Source of the DNA: Nocardia vaccinii NBRC 15922
GTDB taxonomy: Bacteria; Actinomycetota; Actinomycetes; Mycobacteriales; Mycobacteriaceae
Direction: 5' to 3'
NCBI RefSeq assembly: GCF_001613305.1
Contig: NZ_BDCC01000028.1
Coordinates: 1-64,000, forward strand
DNA: 64,000 nt
Below the pieces are notes generated by a model. The model was not told the DNA's origin. It saw only the letters and a program-made list of their open reading frames with translations, and did no database searches. Each line of letters opens with the position of its first letter. The first letter of the stretch is position 1. The position numbers were made by a program, and so were the translations under genes. Below are positions 1 to 9,300 of the stretch, one piece after another.

Positions 1-144
1 ACTGTGCACGTGAACGCGAATGATTTGGCTCCTCTCACGCGAGTAGCAAATGAAACAGGGCAGGAAGTGTCCACTGTGCACGTGAACGCGAATGATTTGG
101 CTCCTCTCACGCGAGTAACAAACGAAACAGGGAAAGAAACGTCC
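1..144. repeat. 72-bp tandem duplication, two copies
   Basis: Positions 1-72 and 73-144 are two head-to-tail copies of one 72-bp unit. The first 45 or so bases are nearly identical and the last 25 differ at several sites (for example gtagcaaatg against gtaacaaacg). The first copy begins at the window edge, so more copies may lie to the left. The unit is lower in GC than the genes around it and I see no coding frame in it. Function unknown. Confidence 0.9.
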
Positions 145-325
145 GCCCCACGTACACCATGGAGTGCTCGGTGAACGGGACCGCCTGAGGGATGGGTAAC
201 CGTCCGTAATTTGTCACGATCGGTAACTCTGCTGCCGAATTCCGTCAGGCCCAGGTTCAGCAAGGTAGTGGTCGCTGGGGTTCGGTGTCACACATACTCC
301 GATTCCTGTTTCGGCAGTTGAACTG

Positions 326-331
326 TAGGGT
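326..331 (+). promoter_or_regulatory. -10 box TAGGGT, leaderless start
   Basis: TAGGGT is followed by six bases and then the ATG at 338. This spacing puts the transcription start at the start codon, as in leaderless actinobacterial mRNAs. No Shine-Dalgarno sequence is seen. Confidence 0.5.
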
Positions 332-337
332 GAGTGT

Positions 338-2471
338 ATGAACCGATTGGGTAGTGCTACGTCGCCGTATCTTCGGCAGCACGCCACCAATCCTGTGGAT
401 TGGATGGAGTGGGGGAAGGAGGCGAGTGCTGAAGCTACCAGGCGAGACGTGCCCATACTGTTGTCAGTTGGGTATGCGTCTTGCCATTGGTAGCTACGGC
501 ACTCGACAACTCATTTGGTGTCACGTGATGGCGCACGAGTCGTTCGAGGATGTGGCGACTGCGGAGTTGATGAATGCCAACTTCGTGTGTGTGAAGGTGG
601 ATCGGGAGGAGCGGCCCGATATCGACGCGATCTACATGTCGGCCACGGTGGCGATGACCGGGCAGGGCGGGTGGCCGATGACGTGTTTTCTGACGCCGGC
701 GGGGGAGCCGTTCTATTGCGGGACGTACTACCCGAGGACGCCGCGCGGCGGTATGCCGTCGTTCACGCAGGTGCTGACCGCGGTCGCGGATACCTGGCGG
801 ACGCGGCGAGCGGAGGTGGACGAGGCCGCGGGACAGGTGGCCGACGCGTTGCGGGCGCAGGCCGACGGGCTGCCGGACAGTGATCTCGCGGTCGGCCCGG
901 AGTTGCTGGATCATGCGGTCGCGGCGGTGCTGCGTGATGTCGATCCACGGTACGCGGGATTCGGTGGGGCGCCGAAGTTTCCGCCGTCGGCCCTGTTGGA
1001 GGGGCTGCTGCGGCATGTCGAACGCACCGGCGATCGAGCGGCGCGGCAGGCGGTGCTCGATACGGCCGTCGCGATGGCTCGCGGCGGTATCTACGATCAG
1101 CTGCGGGGCGGATTCGCCCGGTACGCGGTCGATGCCGCCTGGGTGGTCCCGCATTTCGAGAAGATGCTCTACGATAACGCCCAATTACTGCGCGTCTATG
1201 CACATCTGGCTAGATCCGGTGCGCAAGAGCTTGCCGCGGAACAGCTTTCGCGCGGTGATCTGCCGCCGCGGGTGATGGCGGAGACGGCCGCATTCATACT
1301 CGACGATCTGGGGACCGAGCAGGGTGGATTCGCCTCCGGCCTCGATGCGGACACCCACGTCGATCCGCACGGTCCGGGAGTCGAGGGCGCGACCTACGTC
1401 TGGACTCCCGCGCAACTGTGCGAAGTCCTGGGCGACGACGACGGGGCCTGGGCAGCAGCGGTTTTCGATGTGACCGCGGAGGGAAATTTCGAACACGGCG
1501 CCTCGGTGCTCACTCTGCCGGTACCCGAAGGGCGCGCCGACGTCTCGGGTCCGGTCGATCCCGAGCGTTTCGATCGGATCCGGAAGCGGTTGCGGCAGGC
1601 CCGCGACGAACGTCCGCAACCCGGGCGCGACGACAAGGTGGTCACCGCCTGGAACGGGATGGCGATCACCGCGCTGGCCGAGGCCGGGGCCGCCCACGCC
1701 CGGACCGATTGGATCGAGGCCGCAGCCCGGTGTGCGCGAATGTTGTTGTCGGAACATATGACCGGTGGCCGTCTGCGGCGCGCCTCGCTCGGCGGCGTAA
1801 CCGGTGCGGCCCCCGGAACCCTGGAGGATTACGCCTGGCTGGCCAGCGGCCTGCTGGCCCTGTATCAGGCCACCGGCGATTCCGGTTGGCTCGACCGCGC
1901 CCAGGAACTGCTGGATATCGCCATTACTCATTTCGCCGATCCGTCCGCCGCGGGCGCGTGGTTCGACACCGCCGACGACGCCGAATCGCTCATCTCCCGC
2001 CCGCGTGACCCGTTCGACGGCGCAACTCCTTCGGGCGCTTCGGCATTCGCCGAGGCCCTGCTGACGGCCTCGGCCCTGAGCGAGCCGGATCGCGCCGGCC
2101 GCTACCGCGATCTGGCCGAAGCCACCCTGTCCCGCAACGCGATCGTGCTCGCCCGTGCACCCCGTTCGGGTGGTCACTGGCTCACGGTCGCCGAGGCGGC
2201 GGCCCACGGCCCGTTGCAGATCGCGGTCGCACTACCCGAGGACACCGACCCCGCTGTCGGCGAATTGCTCACCGCCGCACGCTGGTCGGCCCCCGGTGGA
2301 TCGGTAATCCTTGCCGGACAACAGAATTCGGCCCCGCTACTCGAGAGCCGCCCTCCGGTCGACGCCCACCCGGCCGCCTACGTCTGCCGAGGGTCGGTCT
2401 GCGACCTCCCGGTCACCGATCCACAAGCCCTGCGCTCGTCGCTCGCGTCGGCCGTTTCGGTCGACGAGTGA
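338..2471 (+). pseudogene. DUF255 thioredoxin-fold protein (YyaL type), broken by a 28-bp insertion
   Basis: The ATG at 338 opens a frame that reads like the N-terminus of DUF255 proteins (SPYLRQHATNPVDW, then LLSVGYASCHW). The frame hits TAG at 491. The family's CHWCHVM motif is split: CHW ends at 490 and CHVMAHESFED resumes at 519 in another frame. Removing the 28 bases 491-518 rejoins both halves exactly into one protein of about 701 residues, normal for the family. The C-terminal part (glycosidase-like alpha/alpha barrel region) is open to 2471. Codons before 490 have lower third-position GC than the rest. It matches Rv1084 in position. Either it is a recent pseudogene, or the insertion is a sequencing artefact. 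A shortened product from ATG 528 would lack the first half of the thioredoxin-like motif. Confidence 0.85.
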
Positions 2472-2869
2472 TTTTCTCGTGCGTACGGCGGGCGCGGCGT
2501 GATCGCGCGATCTACCGCCGATCGATCCGATGACGTCGGCTCGGCCGCCGGACGCGGTTCTCGCTGGATGTCCAGCGGTGCTCTCAGAGCCGTCGGGCGG
2601 CCGTCGAGGAGGGCATGACGCTTCTCGGGCCGGCCACCGGATGGCCAGGATGCGCGGAGCGGAGTGATTCAGCGGTGGCTCTCGGCGGCCGACTGACGGC
2701 CGGGACGGGCTTTCCTCGAGAAAAGCCTGGCAGTCGACTGTATAGCGTGTGGCTATGATGTCTCACCAGGTTGACCGGGAAGGCTTGCCGACTGCGGCGA
2801 GTCCTTGCAGGATGGCATCCAGGAAGCGGTCGTCGGGGTCTGGATCGACCGCTTGGACAGGGAGTTCAT
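2472..2869. other. Intergenic region before the LGFP gene
   Basis: I see no gene here. It holds a short imperfect inverted repeat (ggcttt/aaagcc near 2709-2728) and an AT-richer patch near 2740-2756 that could be part of a promoter for the gene at 2870. Confidence 0.4.
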
Positions 2870-3475
2870 GTGACCATGCAGCCTCGTAGGAACCGTTCGC
2901 GCCGACCGTCCGGACGCGGTGCGCTGGCGTTGACCGCGGGCCTCGCCGCGGTGGTATTTGCCACTGTAACGGGCGCGGGCCCGGCGGCGGCCCGGCATGT
3001 CGGGGCCTTCGACGTCGGCGGCGCCATCGAGAAGGCCTACGATCGCGCGGGCGGCGCGAACTTCTTCGGCAATCCGACCACCGCCGAATCGGCCGCGCAG
3101 GGTGGCCGGTTCCAGGTCTTCGAGCGCGGTTGCTCGATCTATTGGTCGGTGGGCACCGACGCGCACGACGTCTGTGGTCTCATCCGCGATAAATACGCCG
3201 CGCTGGGCTGGGAGCGCAGCCCGCTGGGCTTCCCGGTCTCGGACGAGTCCGCGGCCGGGGACGACGGCGCCGGACGCTACAACCTGTTCCCCGGCGGAGT
3301 GATCTACTGGTCCGAGGAGACCGGCGCGCATCCCGTCTGGGGTTCCATCGCCGGGGTGTGGCAGGGCAACGGCGCGGAGAAGGGCCGCTACGGCTACCCG
3401 ACCAGCGACGAATACGACTACCGAGGCGGCAAGGCCCAGGACTTCCAGGGCGGGCGGATCACCTGGCATCCGTGA
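2870..3475 (+). CDS. Secreted LGFP-repeat protein
   Basis: About 201 residues. The GTG at 2870 is chosen because a ggag Shine-Dalgarno lies five bases upstream; ATG 2876 is an alternative. An arginine-rich N-terminus and a hydrophobic stretch (LALTAGLAAVVFATV) ending in PAAA form a signal peptide. The mature part carries LGFP repeats of about 50 residues, with the motifs SPLGFPVSDE, GGVIYWSEETGAHPVWG and RYGYPTSDE. LGFP modules are found in cell-wall-associated proteins of mycolic-acid bacteria, often fused to mycolyltransferases; here they stand alone. A paralogous lipoprotein lies at 17525. The exact role is unknown. Confidence 0.85.
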   Translation: MTMQPRRNRSRRPSGRGALALTAGLAAVVFATVTGAGPAAARHVGAFDVGGAIEKAYDRAGGANFFGNPTTAESAAQGGRFQVFERGCSIYWSVGTDAHDVCGLIRDKYAALGWERSPLGFPVSDESAAGDDGAGRYNLFPGGVIYWSEETGAHPVWGSIAGVWQGNGAEKGRYGYPTSDEYDYRGGKAQDFQGGRITWHP

Positions 3476-3743
3476 TCGTGATCCGGAAAGGCGTTGCGGC
3501 GCCGCAGGGTCGGCGCGAACTCGGCAGGCTTCCCGGTTCGGTGTGATCGCGAGCCGTACGGCGATGGGGATTCGGTCGGCGCTGCCTGTGAGCCCCCGCC
3601 GGGTGCCTCGATGTACGCGCGCACCTGGGCGACGTCGGCGGGGCGGCGGTTGCTGTGGCAGGGGTGATCCGTCACGCATCGAGCAGTCGCCAGCACCCGT
3701 GGTCGGGGGCTCGCCCGGGGGTATCGCGGCTCCGGTCCCGTGC

Positions 3744-5393
3744 CTATTCGGGACGGACCGCATTCATCGCGGCGTCCGATGTGGTCGGCGTCGAGGTGGG
3801 CGTGGCTCCGTTACCGCCCGGGTCGGCGGTCTGTTCCCGGCCGGCGCCCTTCGCCGCCGGGGCGATATCGGTCCAGCAGTCGGTCGGCTGTTTGCGGCCG
3901 CGCAGGTGGATGGTGTCGTGCAGTTCCCAGGACGCGCTCTCGTTACCCGAAGCCGCCTCGATGACGTTCTGGCTCACCAGAATTCGCCGCGGTACGTGTT
4001 TGGCCTCGGTGGTCAGCCGGGACGCCTCGTTCACCGCGTCGCCGATGACGGTGAATTCCAGGCGGGTGTCCGTGCCGACGTCGCCGGCGAACACCGATCC
4101 GCGCGCGACGCCGATGCCGATATCGAGCTCACCGCCGGCGGCCACCTCGTCGCGGATCCGGCGGGCCGCGCGCAGTGCGGGAGTCGCGTTGTCGCGCAAG
4201 GCGATCGGCGCGCCGAAGATGCACAGCGCGGCGTCACCCTCGAATTTGTTCACCAGTCCGCCGTTGTCCTCGGTGGCCGAGACGACGATCGACAGCAGCC
4301 GGTTCAGTTTGGCGACGAATTCGCGCGGTGCGAGTTCGGTGGACAATTCGACCGACCCCACGACGTCCACGAACAGCGCGGTCACCACGCGAACATCGCC
4401 GGTGAGGTTCATGCCTCCGGCCAGGGCGCGTTCGGCGACCTCGGTGCCCACGTGACGGCCGAACACATCGCGCAGCCGTTCACGTTCGGACAGGTTCTCG
4501 GCGAGCTCGTTCACCGAATGCTCGAGTCGGCCGATCTCGCTGGCGCTGCCGACCGGCACCCGCACCTCGAGATCGCCGTGCGCGATGCGGTCCAGGGCGC
4601 GGCGCAGCATCCGCACCGGCGCGGCGACCGCGCGGGCGAGCGTGGCGGTGGCGATCGCGCCGACCAGCAGTCCCACCAGGGACATGTACAGCGCGGTGTG
4701 GATGCGGTCGCCCGGTGCGGCGACCGGGTCGGCGAGCACGGTGATCAGCATCAGCAGCGGCATCGCCCCGGAAACGGTCCAGGACAACACGACCCGGTTG
4801 AGCACGGTGGAACTCCAGTGCATCGTCCCGCCGAGCACGGTCGCGACGAGCGGGATCGCGGGCCGGATCAGCCGGTCGACGATCAGCAGCGTGAAGCCGG
4901 CCGATTCGAACGCGCCGAGTGCGAACATCGCGCCGACCACCGCGATCGCCCGCGACGGCACGACCTGCGCGAACAGCAAGGTCACGATGACCACGCCGGG
5001 CAGCCAGATGGCCAGGGCTCGAAGTGTGGTCGCCATCGGCAGGTTCAGTAGCCGCCGTGCCTCGGCCTCGGTGGGTTTGCGGCCGGTGTCCAGCCAGCCG
5101 AAGTAGTGGCTGCGATCGCGCACGGCCAGTGCGATGCCCACCAGTGCGCCGAGGGTCGGGTAGATCGCGGTCTGCGCCAGCGCGCTCATCCAGTCCGGTC
5201 CGAGCCGTCCGAGGAAGCCGCTCAGCCACAGTTCGATGATGATGACCGCGAGGCCGCTGACGTGGCACAGCAGCACCACGCTCGACAGCCCCCAGCGCAT
5301 CCGCAGCGCCCACAGGATCAACCGATTGATCATGGCGTGCGGGAACTGTGCGGCAGGCGCGATATCGATTCGTAGAGCACGAACGAGCAGCAT
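3744..5393 (-). CDS. Membrane class III adenylyl cyclase with HAMP domain
   Basis: 549 residues. The N-terminal half holds about six membrane segments. It is followed by a HAMP linker (APVRMLRRALDRIAHGDLEVRVP) and a C-terminal class III cyclase domain, the layout of mycobacterial Rv1318c-Rv1320c and Rv3645. Catalytic positions are present: metal-binding aspartates in LFVDVVGS and in KFEGDAALCIFG, the substrate lysine in NKFEGD, aspartate in TVIGDAVN, and the transition-state Asn and Arg in NEASRL. ATP is therefore the likely substrate and the enzyme is probably active. The last 35 residues are low-complexity. The start could also be an internal Met about 20 codons later. It is convergent with the LGFP gene and may signal to CRP-type regulators (see 47364). 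Confidence 0.9.
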   Translation of the reverse strand: MLLVRALRIDIAPAAQFPHAMINRLILWALRMRWGLSSVVLLCHVSGLAVIIIELWLSGFLGRLGPDWMSALAQTAIYPTLGALVGIALAVRDRSHYFGWLDTGRKPTEAEARRLLNLPMATTLRALAIWLPGVVIVTLLFAQVVPSRAIAVVGAMFALGAFESAGFTLLIVDRLIRPAIPLVATVLGGTMHWSSTVLNRVVLSWTVSGAMPLLMLITVLADPVAAPGDRIHTALYMSLVGLLVGAIATATLARAVAAPVRMLRRALDRIAHGDLEVRVPVGSASEIGRLEHSVNELAENLSERERLRDVFGRHVGTEVAERALAGGMNLTGDVRVVTALFVDVVGSVELSTELAPREFVAKLNRLLSIVVSATEDNGGLVNKFEGDAALCIFGAPIALRDNATPALRAARRIRDEVAAGGELDIGIGVARGSVFAGDVGTDTRLEFTVIGDAVNEASRLTTEAKHVPRRILVSQNVIEAASGNESASWELHDTIHLRGRKQPTDCWTDIAPAAKGAGREQTADPGGNGATPTSTPTTSDAAMNAVRPE

Positions 5394-5482
5394 AGAACCC
5401 GAGCGCGCGGCGTCGTCGGTTTCGACCGGATCGTGTCCGGTACGTCACAGGTGCGCCGCGTGATTCCGGCGCCTGCGGGTGG

Positions 5483-6184
5483 TTATCCCAGCACCACCAG
5501 CCACACCGCGACGTAGTGGCACAGGGCCGCGAGAACCGTTGCGGCGTGGAAGAATTCGTGATGTCCGAAGACGGCCGGCCACGGGTTGGGCCATTTGGCG
5601 GCGTAGAGGATCGCGCCGATGCTGTAGGCCAGGCCGCCCGCCAGCAGCAGGATCATCGGAGCCACGCCGACGTTGTGCGTCATGGGCGCCGCGACCGGCA
5701 CGATCGCCCAGCCCAGCAGCAGGTACAGCGGCACGCCGACCCAGCGCGGCGCGGTCGGCCACAGCAGTTTGAGCGCGACCCCGGCCAGCGCGCCCGCCCA
5801 GACCACGATCAGCAGTGTGGTTCCGGTGCGACCGGGCAGGCCCAGCAGCGCGAACGGCGTGTAACTGCCCGCGATGAACAGGAAGATCATCGAATGGTCC
5901 GCCCGCTTCATATGGGTGCGGGCCCGCACACTCGTCCAGGTCACCCGGTGGTAGGTGGCGCTGACCCCGAAGACGCCGCAGACCGTGAGCCCGTAGATCA
6001 GCGTCGACAGGCCCGCGTTCGCCGAGACGGTCGTGGACACCGCGACCAGCGCGAGGGCAGCGACGGCGGCGATACCGACTGCCCAGGTGTGTATCCAGCC
6101 CCGCATGCGCGGTTTGACCGGGATGTTCGCCGTGAGCTCGAAGGTTTCCAGGGCAGCGGGCATGGGCGTCACCGAATCGGACAA
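5483..6184 (-). CDS. trhA: Hemolysin III family membrane protein (TrhA/YqfA)
   Basis: 233 residues and about seven membrane helices. It has the conserved PAQR-like positions: SATYHR in helix 2 region, KRADHSMIF, and HHEFFHAATV near the C-terminus, which bring together metal-binding His and Asp residues. TrhA proteins act in membrane energetics or lipid homeostasis; the hemolysin name is historical. The start is TTG at 6184, supported by a strong AGGAGG six bases upstream at about 6191-6196. It is transcribed divergently from the prenyl synthase gene, as Rv1085c is from Rv1086. Confidence 0.88.
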   Translation of the reverse strand: MSDSVTPMPAALETFELTANIPVKPRMRGWIHTWAVGIAAVAALALVAVSTTVSANAGLSTLIYGLTVCGVFGVSATYHRVTWTSVRARTHMKRADHSMIFLFIAGSYTPFALLGLPGRTGTTLLIVVWAGALAGVALKLLWPTAPRWVGVPLYLLLGWAIVPVAAPMTHNVGVAPMILLLAGGLAYSIGAILYAAKWPNPWPAVFGHHEFFHAATVLAALCHYVAVWLVVLG

Positions 6185-6204
6185 GACTTACCTCCTGAGT
6201 AACC

Positions 6205-6216
6205 TACGGTACCGTA
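6205..6216. promoter_or_regulatory. Perfect 12-bp palindrome TACGGTACCGTA
   Basis: This palindrome lies in the divergent promoter between trhA and the prenyl synthase gene. It could be an operator. Each half also matches a TAnnnT -10 box, so it may form two overlapping promoters. Confidence 0.45.
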
Positions 6217-6318
6217 AGTTGGCGATCTCGCCACCGCGATGCCGATGACATGTCAGCGGCCCGGTTCCCCCCGATGTACGCGGCGTGCCGATATCTCCGG
6301 GGCGTAGGGTTGCTCTCC

Positions 6319-7098
6319 GTGAGGCTTGCAAGTCAGGTGCGTGAGCTGCCGTATCGCATCTATCAGGCGCGGCTGTCCAAACAGCTCGCAGGCAAACAAC
6401 ATCCCCGCCATGTGGCCGTGGTGTGTGACGGAAATCGCCGCTGGGCGCGGGAGAACGGCTTCACCGACGTCAGCCACGGGCATCGCGTCGGTGCGCTGAA
6501 GATCGCCGAACTCGTCGGCTGGTGCGAGGCCGAGGGCATCGAGATGGTGACGGTCTATCTGCTGTCCACCGAGAATCTCAACCGCGATCCGGACGAGTTG
6601 GAGACCCTGTTCGAGGTGATCACCGACGTCGTGGAGGAACTGTCCGCGCCGGAGCTGAACTGGGGCGTGAAGATCGTCGGCTCGCTCGACGGACTGCCGG
6701 AGGACGTCGCGCGCCGGATGCGCAAGGCCGCCGACGAGAGCCACGGCCGCACCGGCGTTCACGTCAACGTCGCGATCGGATACGGCGGCCGCCAGGAGAT
6801 CGCGGACGCGGTGCGTTCACTGGTCCGACAGGAGATGGCGGCGGGCGAGACGGGGGAGGATCTGGTCCAGTCGATCACCGTCAACGCCATCGGCCAACAT
6901 CTGTACACCTCCGGACAGCCCGATCCGGACTTGGTCATCCGCACGTCGGGTGAGCAGCGGATGTCCGGATTCCTGCTGTGGCAGAGCGCCTATTCGGAGA
7001 TCTGGTTCACCGAGGCGTACTGGCCCGAATTCCGCCGGGTCGACTTCCTGCGCGCACTACGTGATTACGCCGCCCGGCATCGACGCTACGGCGCCTGA
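6319..7098 (+). CDS. Short-chain Z-isoprenyl diphosphate synthase (Rv1086 type)
   Basis: About 259 residues from GTG 6319. It has the cis-prenyltransferase signature: VVCDGNRRWAREN (catalytic Asp and phosphate loop), YLLSTENLNRDPDEL, and near the end DLVIRTSGEQRMSGFLLWQSAYSE. Identity to Rv1086 is high by eye, including the HVNVAIGYGGRQEI and LYTSGQPDPDLVIRTSGEQR blocks. This family makes (2Z,6E)-farnesyl diphosphate, precursor of decaprenyl phosphate used in cell-wall synthesis. A TAGGGT box at 6305-6310 ends eight bases before the GTG, so the mRNA is probably leaderless. An in-frame upstream start at 6250 would add 23 poorly conserved residues. Confidence 0.92.
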   Translation: MRLASQVRELPYRIYQARLSKQLAGKQHPRHVAVVCDGNRRWARENGFTDVSHGHRVGALKIAELVGWCEAEGIEMVTVYLLSTENLNRDPDELETLFEVITDVVEELSAPELNWGVKIVGSLDGLPEDVARRMRKAADESHGRTGVHVNVAIGYGGRQEIADAVRSLVRQEMAAGETGEDLVQSITVNAIGQHLYTSGQPDPDLVIRTSGEQRMSGFLLWQSAYSEIWFTEAYWPEFRRVDFLRALRDYAARHRRYGA

Positions 7099-7213
7099 GC
7101 GCGAGTTCGAGCGATGCGGGGTTTGGGCCGGTGGACAACGGCTCGGCCCAGGATATGTTGCATCACATGATCATCGGGATGGGCGCGGTCGCGCTCGCGT
7201 ACCGTCGGAGTAC

Positions 7214-7813
7214 ATGAGCGAGTCCGGGCAGCGCGGCGCGGTGGAGATCGTGGCGGCCGAGACGCCGTACATCAGCTACGAGGAGTTCGGCCGGAGATTC
7301 CTGGAGTACGCCGCGTCCCCGGCGCGGATCGCGGGCGCGTTCTCCCGATTGACCGGCGCCGCTTTCGATTTCGGCCCGCTCGGGGTCGGTCCGGGGCGTC
7401 TGGCCAAGGTGAGCGCGCAGGTGCGACTCGGTGAGCCGGTGCTGGCGCGAAACCTGGGCGAGGAGATCACCTTCGAACTCATCATCCCGCTGAAGGTCGA
7501 TCTGCTGCTGGACCTGACCGTTGACCGTCATCGCTTCGATGTCGACGGCGCGGTTCGCGTCCACCTGACCGTCCGCACCGCCGAACCGCTGCGGGTGATC
7601 ATCGATATCACCGAGCCGCGCCCGGGCGACGTGCGCGTCAACGTCGCCACCGCCACCCGCCGCGGCCGGCTGCTACGCCTGCTGGCCAGTGTCGATCACG
7701 AGATCCGCCGCTTCGTCGCCCGCTACGTCGCCCGCGAGATCCGCAAACCGCATATCGCCGCCGTCCGCGAGATCGACGTAGCCACCAGACTGGACGCCGC
7801 CTGGAAGGTGTGA
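7214..7813 (+). CDS. Conserved hypothetical protein
   Basis: 199 residues from ATG 7214. I do not recognise a family. The sequence looks like a mixed alpha/beta soluble protein: an N-terminal segment (ISYEEFGRRFLEYAASPARIAGAF), a beta-rich middle with regularly spaced charged and hydrophobic residues (ITFELIIPLKVDLLLDLTVDRHRF), and an Arg-rich C-terminal helix (RRFVARYVAREIRKPHI). Such a shape could bind lipid or nucleic acid, but nothing shows which. Codon use is typical of the window. It is convergent with coaA, with a palindromic repeat in between. Confidence 0.7.
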   Translation: MSESGQRGAVEIVAAETPYISYEEFGRRFLEYAASPARIAGAFSRLTGAAFDFGPLGVGPGRLAKVSAQVRLGEPVLARNLGEEITFELIIPLKVDLLLDLTVDRHRFDVDGAVRVHLTVRTAEPLRVIIDITEPRPGDVRVNVATATRRGRLLRLLASVDHEIRRFVARYVAREIRKPHIAAVREIDVATRLDAAWKV

Positions 7814-7886
7814 AGGAGAACCCACAATGCGCGCTGGGGCGAGGGGTCGAGTCGACGCTCGAGCGGCGCAACGGCTCGAACGTACC

Positions 7887-8086
7887 CACCTCGCAACGCG
7901 CCCAGCGGCGAAGCGTCTCTGTTCCGCTGGGAGTCGCCCGCGAAGCGAAAGGCTCAGCAAGGCCAGCTCCAAGGTTTTCGGCGCGGCTCGTCGTTCAGCC
8001 GTCGAAGCGCATGGCCGAAGGCCGAGTCTCGAGGGCTGAACGACGAGCCCCCAAGCGCCGAAAACCCGCCGGAGCGAAGCGGAGGC
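7887..8086. repeat. Dispersed palindromic repeat, copy A (3' of coaA)
   Basis: About 200 bp that matches 23635-23835 closely. It contains a 19-nt inverted repeat (7987-8005 and 8029-8047, one mismatch) around a 23-nt loop, and an outer pair GGTTTTCGGCGC/GCGCCGAAAACC (7973-7984 and 8055-8066). The right end (agcgaagcggaggc) lies 13 bases from the coaA stop codon. It can fold into a long cruciform or hairpin and may end transcription of the convergent genes. Confidence 0.9.
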
Positions 8087-8099
8087 CAAAGATGCAGCA

Positions 8100-9032
8100 T
8101 TACAGTTTCCGGAGCCGGATTCGGTTGATGCTGTGGTCGGAGTCCTTGCGCAACACCAGAGTCGCGCGCGGCCGCGTGGGCAGGATGTTCTCCACGAGAT
8201 TGGGGCGGTTGGTCGCGTTCCAGATCTCCTGGGCCGCGATCGTCGCCTCCTGATCGTTGAATCCGGCGTAGTGGTGGAAGTGCGACTTCGGGTCCGCGAA
8301 GGCCGTTTTGCGCAGGGACAGAAAGCGATTCACGTACCACTTCTCGATATCCTCGATCCGCGCGTCGACGTAGACCGAGAAATCGAACAGGTCCGAGACC
8401 ATCAGGCGCGGCCCGGTCTGCAGGACGTTGAGCCCCTCCATGATCAGGATGTCGGGCTGGCGCACGCAGTGGAACTGATCGGGCAGGATGTCGTAGGCGA
8501 TATGTGAATAAATCGGCGCGCAGACCTCGGATGCACCGGATTTCACCTCGGTGACGAAACGCAGCAGTTTGCGCCGATCGTAACTTTCCGGGAATCCCTT
8601 GCGGTGCATGATTCCCCGACGCGTGAGTTCGACTGTCGGATAAAGGAATCCGTCGGTGGTGACCAGATCGACCCGGGGGTGGTGGTCCCAGCGGGCCAGC
8701 AGCGCCTGCAGCACGCGCGCGGTGGTGGATTTTCCGACCGCGACGCTACCGGCGATACCGATGACGAAGGGGACCTGGTGGTCCGGATGCGTCTCGCCGA
8801 GAAAGGTGGCGGTAGCGGCGAACAATCGCTGCCGTGCTGCTACCTGCAGATGGATCAACCGGGCCAGCGGCAGATAAACCTCGGCGACCTCTTCCATATC
8901 TATCTGCTCGCCGAGACCGCGCAGGCCGACCAGTTCCTCCTCGGTGAGTACCAGGGGGGTCGACTTTCGCAGGGTGCGCCATTGTTTCCGGTCGAATTCC
9001 ACATAGGGACTCGGCTCACTCATCCGTGCCAT
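8100..9032 (-). CDS. coaA: Type I pantothenate kinase
   Basis: 310 residues. It phosphorylates pantothenate with ATP, the first step of coenzyme A synthesis. It has the Walker A motif GSVAVGKST (about residues 94-102), TTDGFLYPT, MHRKGFPESYD, and IVYDARIEDIEKWY-like substrate elements (VYVDARIEDIEKWYVNRF). Length and order match bacterial CoaA (Rv1092c). The start may be Met1 or Met4. The gene is convergent with the hypothetical gene at 7214 and divergent from the peptidase-like gene at 9301. Confidence 0.96.
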   Translation of the reverse strand: MARMSEPSPYVEFDRKQWRTLRKSTPLVLTEEELVGLRGLGEQIDMEEVAEVYLPLARLIHLQVAARQRLFAATATFLGETHPDHQVPFVIGIAGSVAVGKSTTARVLQALLARWDHHPRVDLVTTDGFLYPTVELTRRGIMHRKGFPESYDRRKLLRFVTEVKSGASEVCAPIYSHIAYDILPDQFHCVRQPDILIMEGLNVLQTGPRLMVSDLFDFSVYVDARIEDIEKWYVNRFLSLRKTAFADPKSHFHHYAGFNDQEATIAAQEIWNATNRPNLVENILPTRPRATLVLRKDSDHSINRIRLRKL

Positions 9033-9192
9033 TTACCCACGCTCTCGGTTCGGTGCACATGACGCATTCGGTCCGGACGCCGCGTCGATGATCCCGCGCC
9101 GTCCGCGCGCCCGGCGGGACGGGATCCGGTGGGCAGTCCTGGCATAGGCGAATTGTCCTCGTGGGCAGGGCCGCCTCGTACACGGGGTGTTA

Positions 9193-9206
9193 TTACTCGC
9201 GAGTAA
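9193..9206. promoter_or_regulatory. Perfect 14-bp palindrome TTACTCGCGAGTAA
   Basis: This lies between coaA and the gene at 9301, about 95 bases before the latter. The form (TTACT...AGTAA) resembles operators of TetR-family regulators. The regulator is unknown. Confidence 0.5.
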
Positions 9207-9300
9207 CCACGCGTGACATTTCTCTCCCGGCCTCGGGGTTTCGGATGCGGGCGTACTTCCCGGACTGCGCGAACGCCCGGTCGCGGTATCGTCGGCTGTC

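Noticed and set aside
1..144. CRISPR array
   Set aside because: Only two adjoining copies with no spacers between them.
3476..3743. Terminator at the palindrome TGCGGCGCCGCA near 3495-3506
   Set aside because: It has no loop of its own and no T-run, so it is not a convincing terminator.
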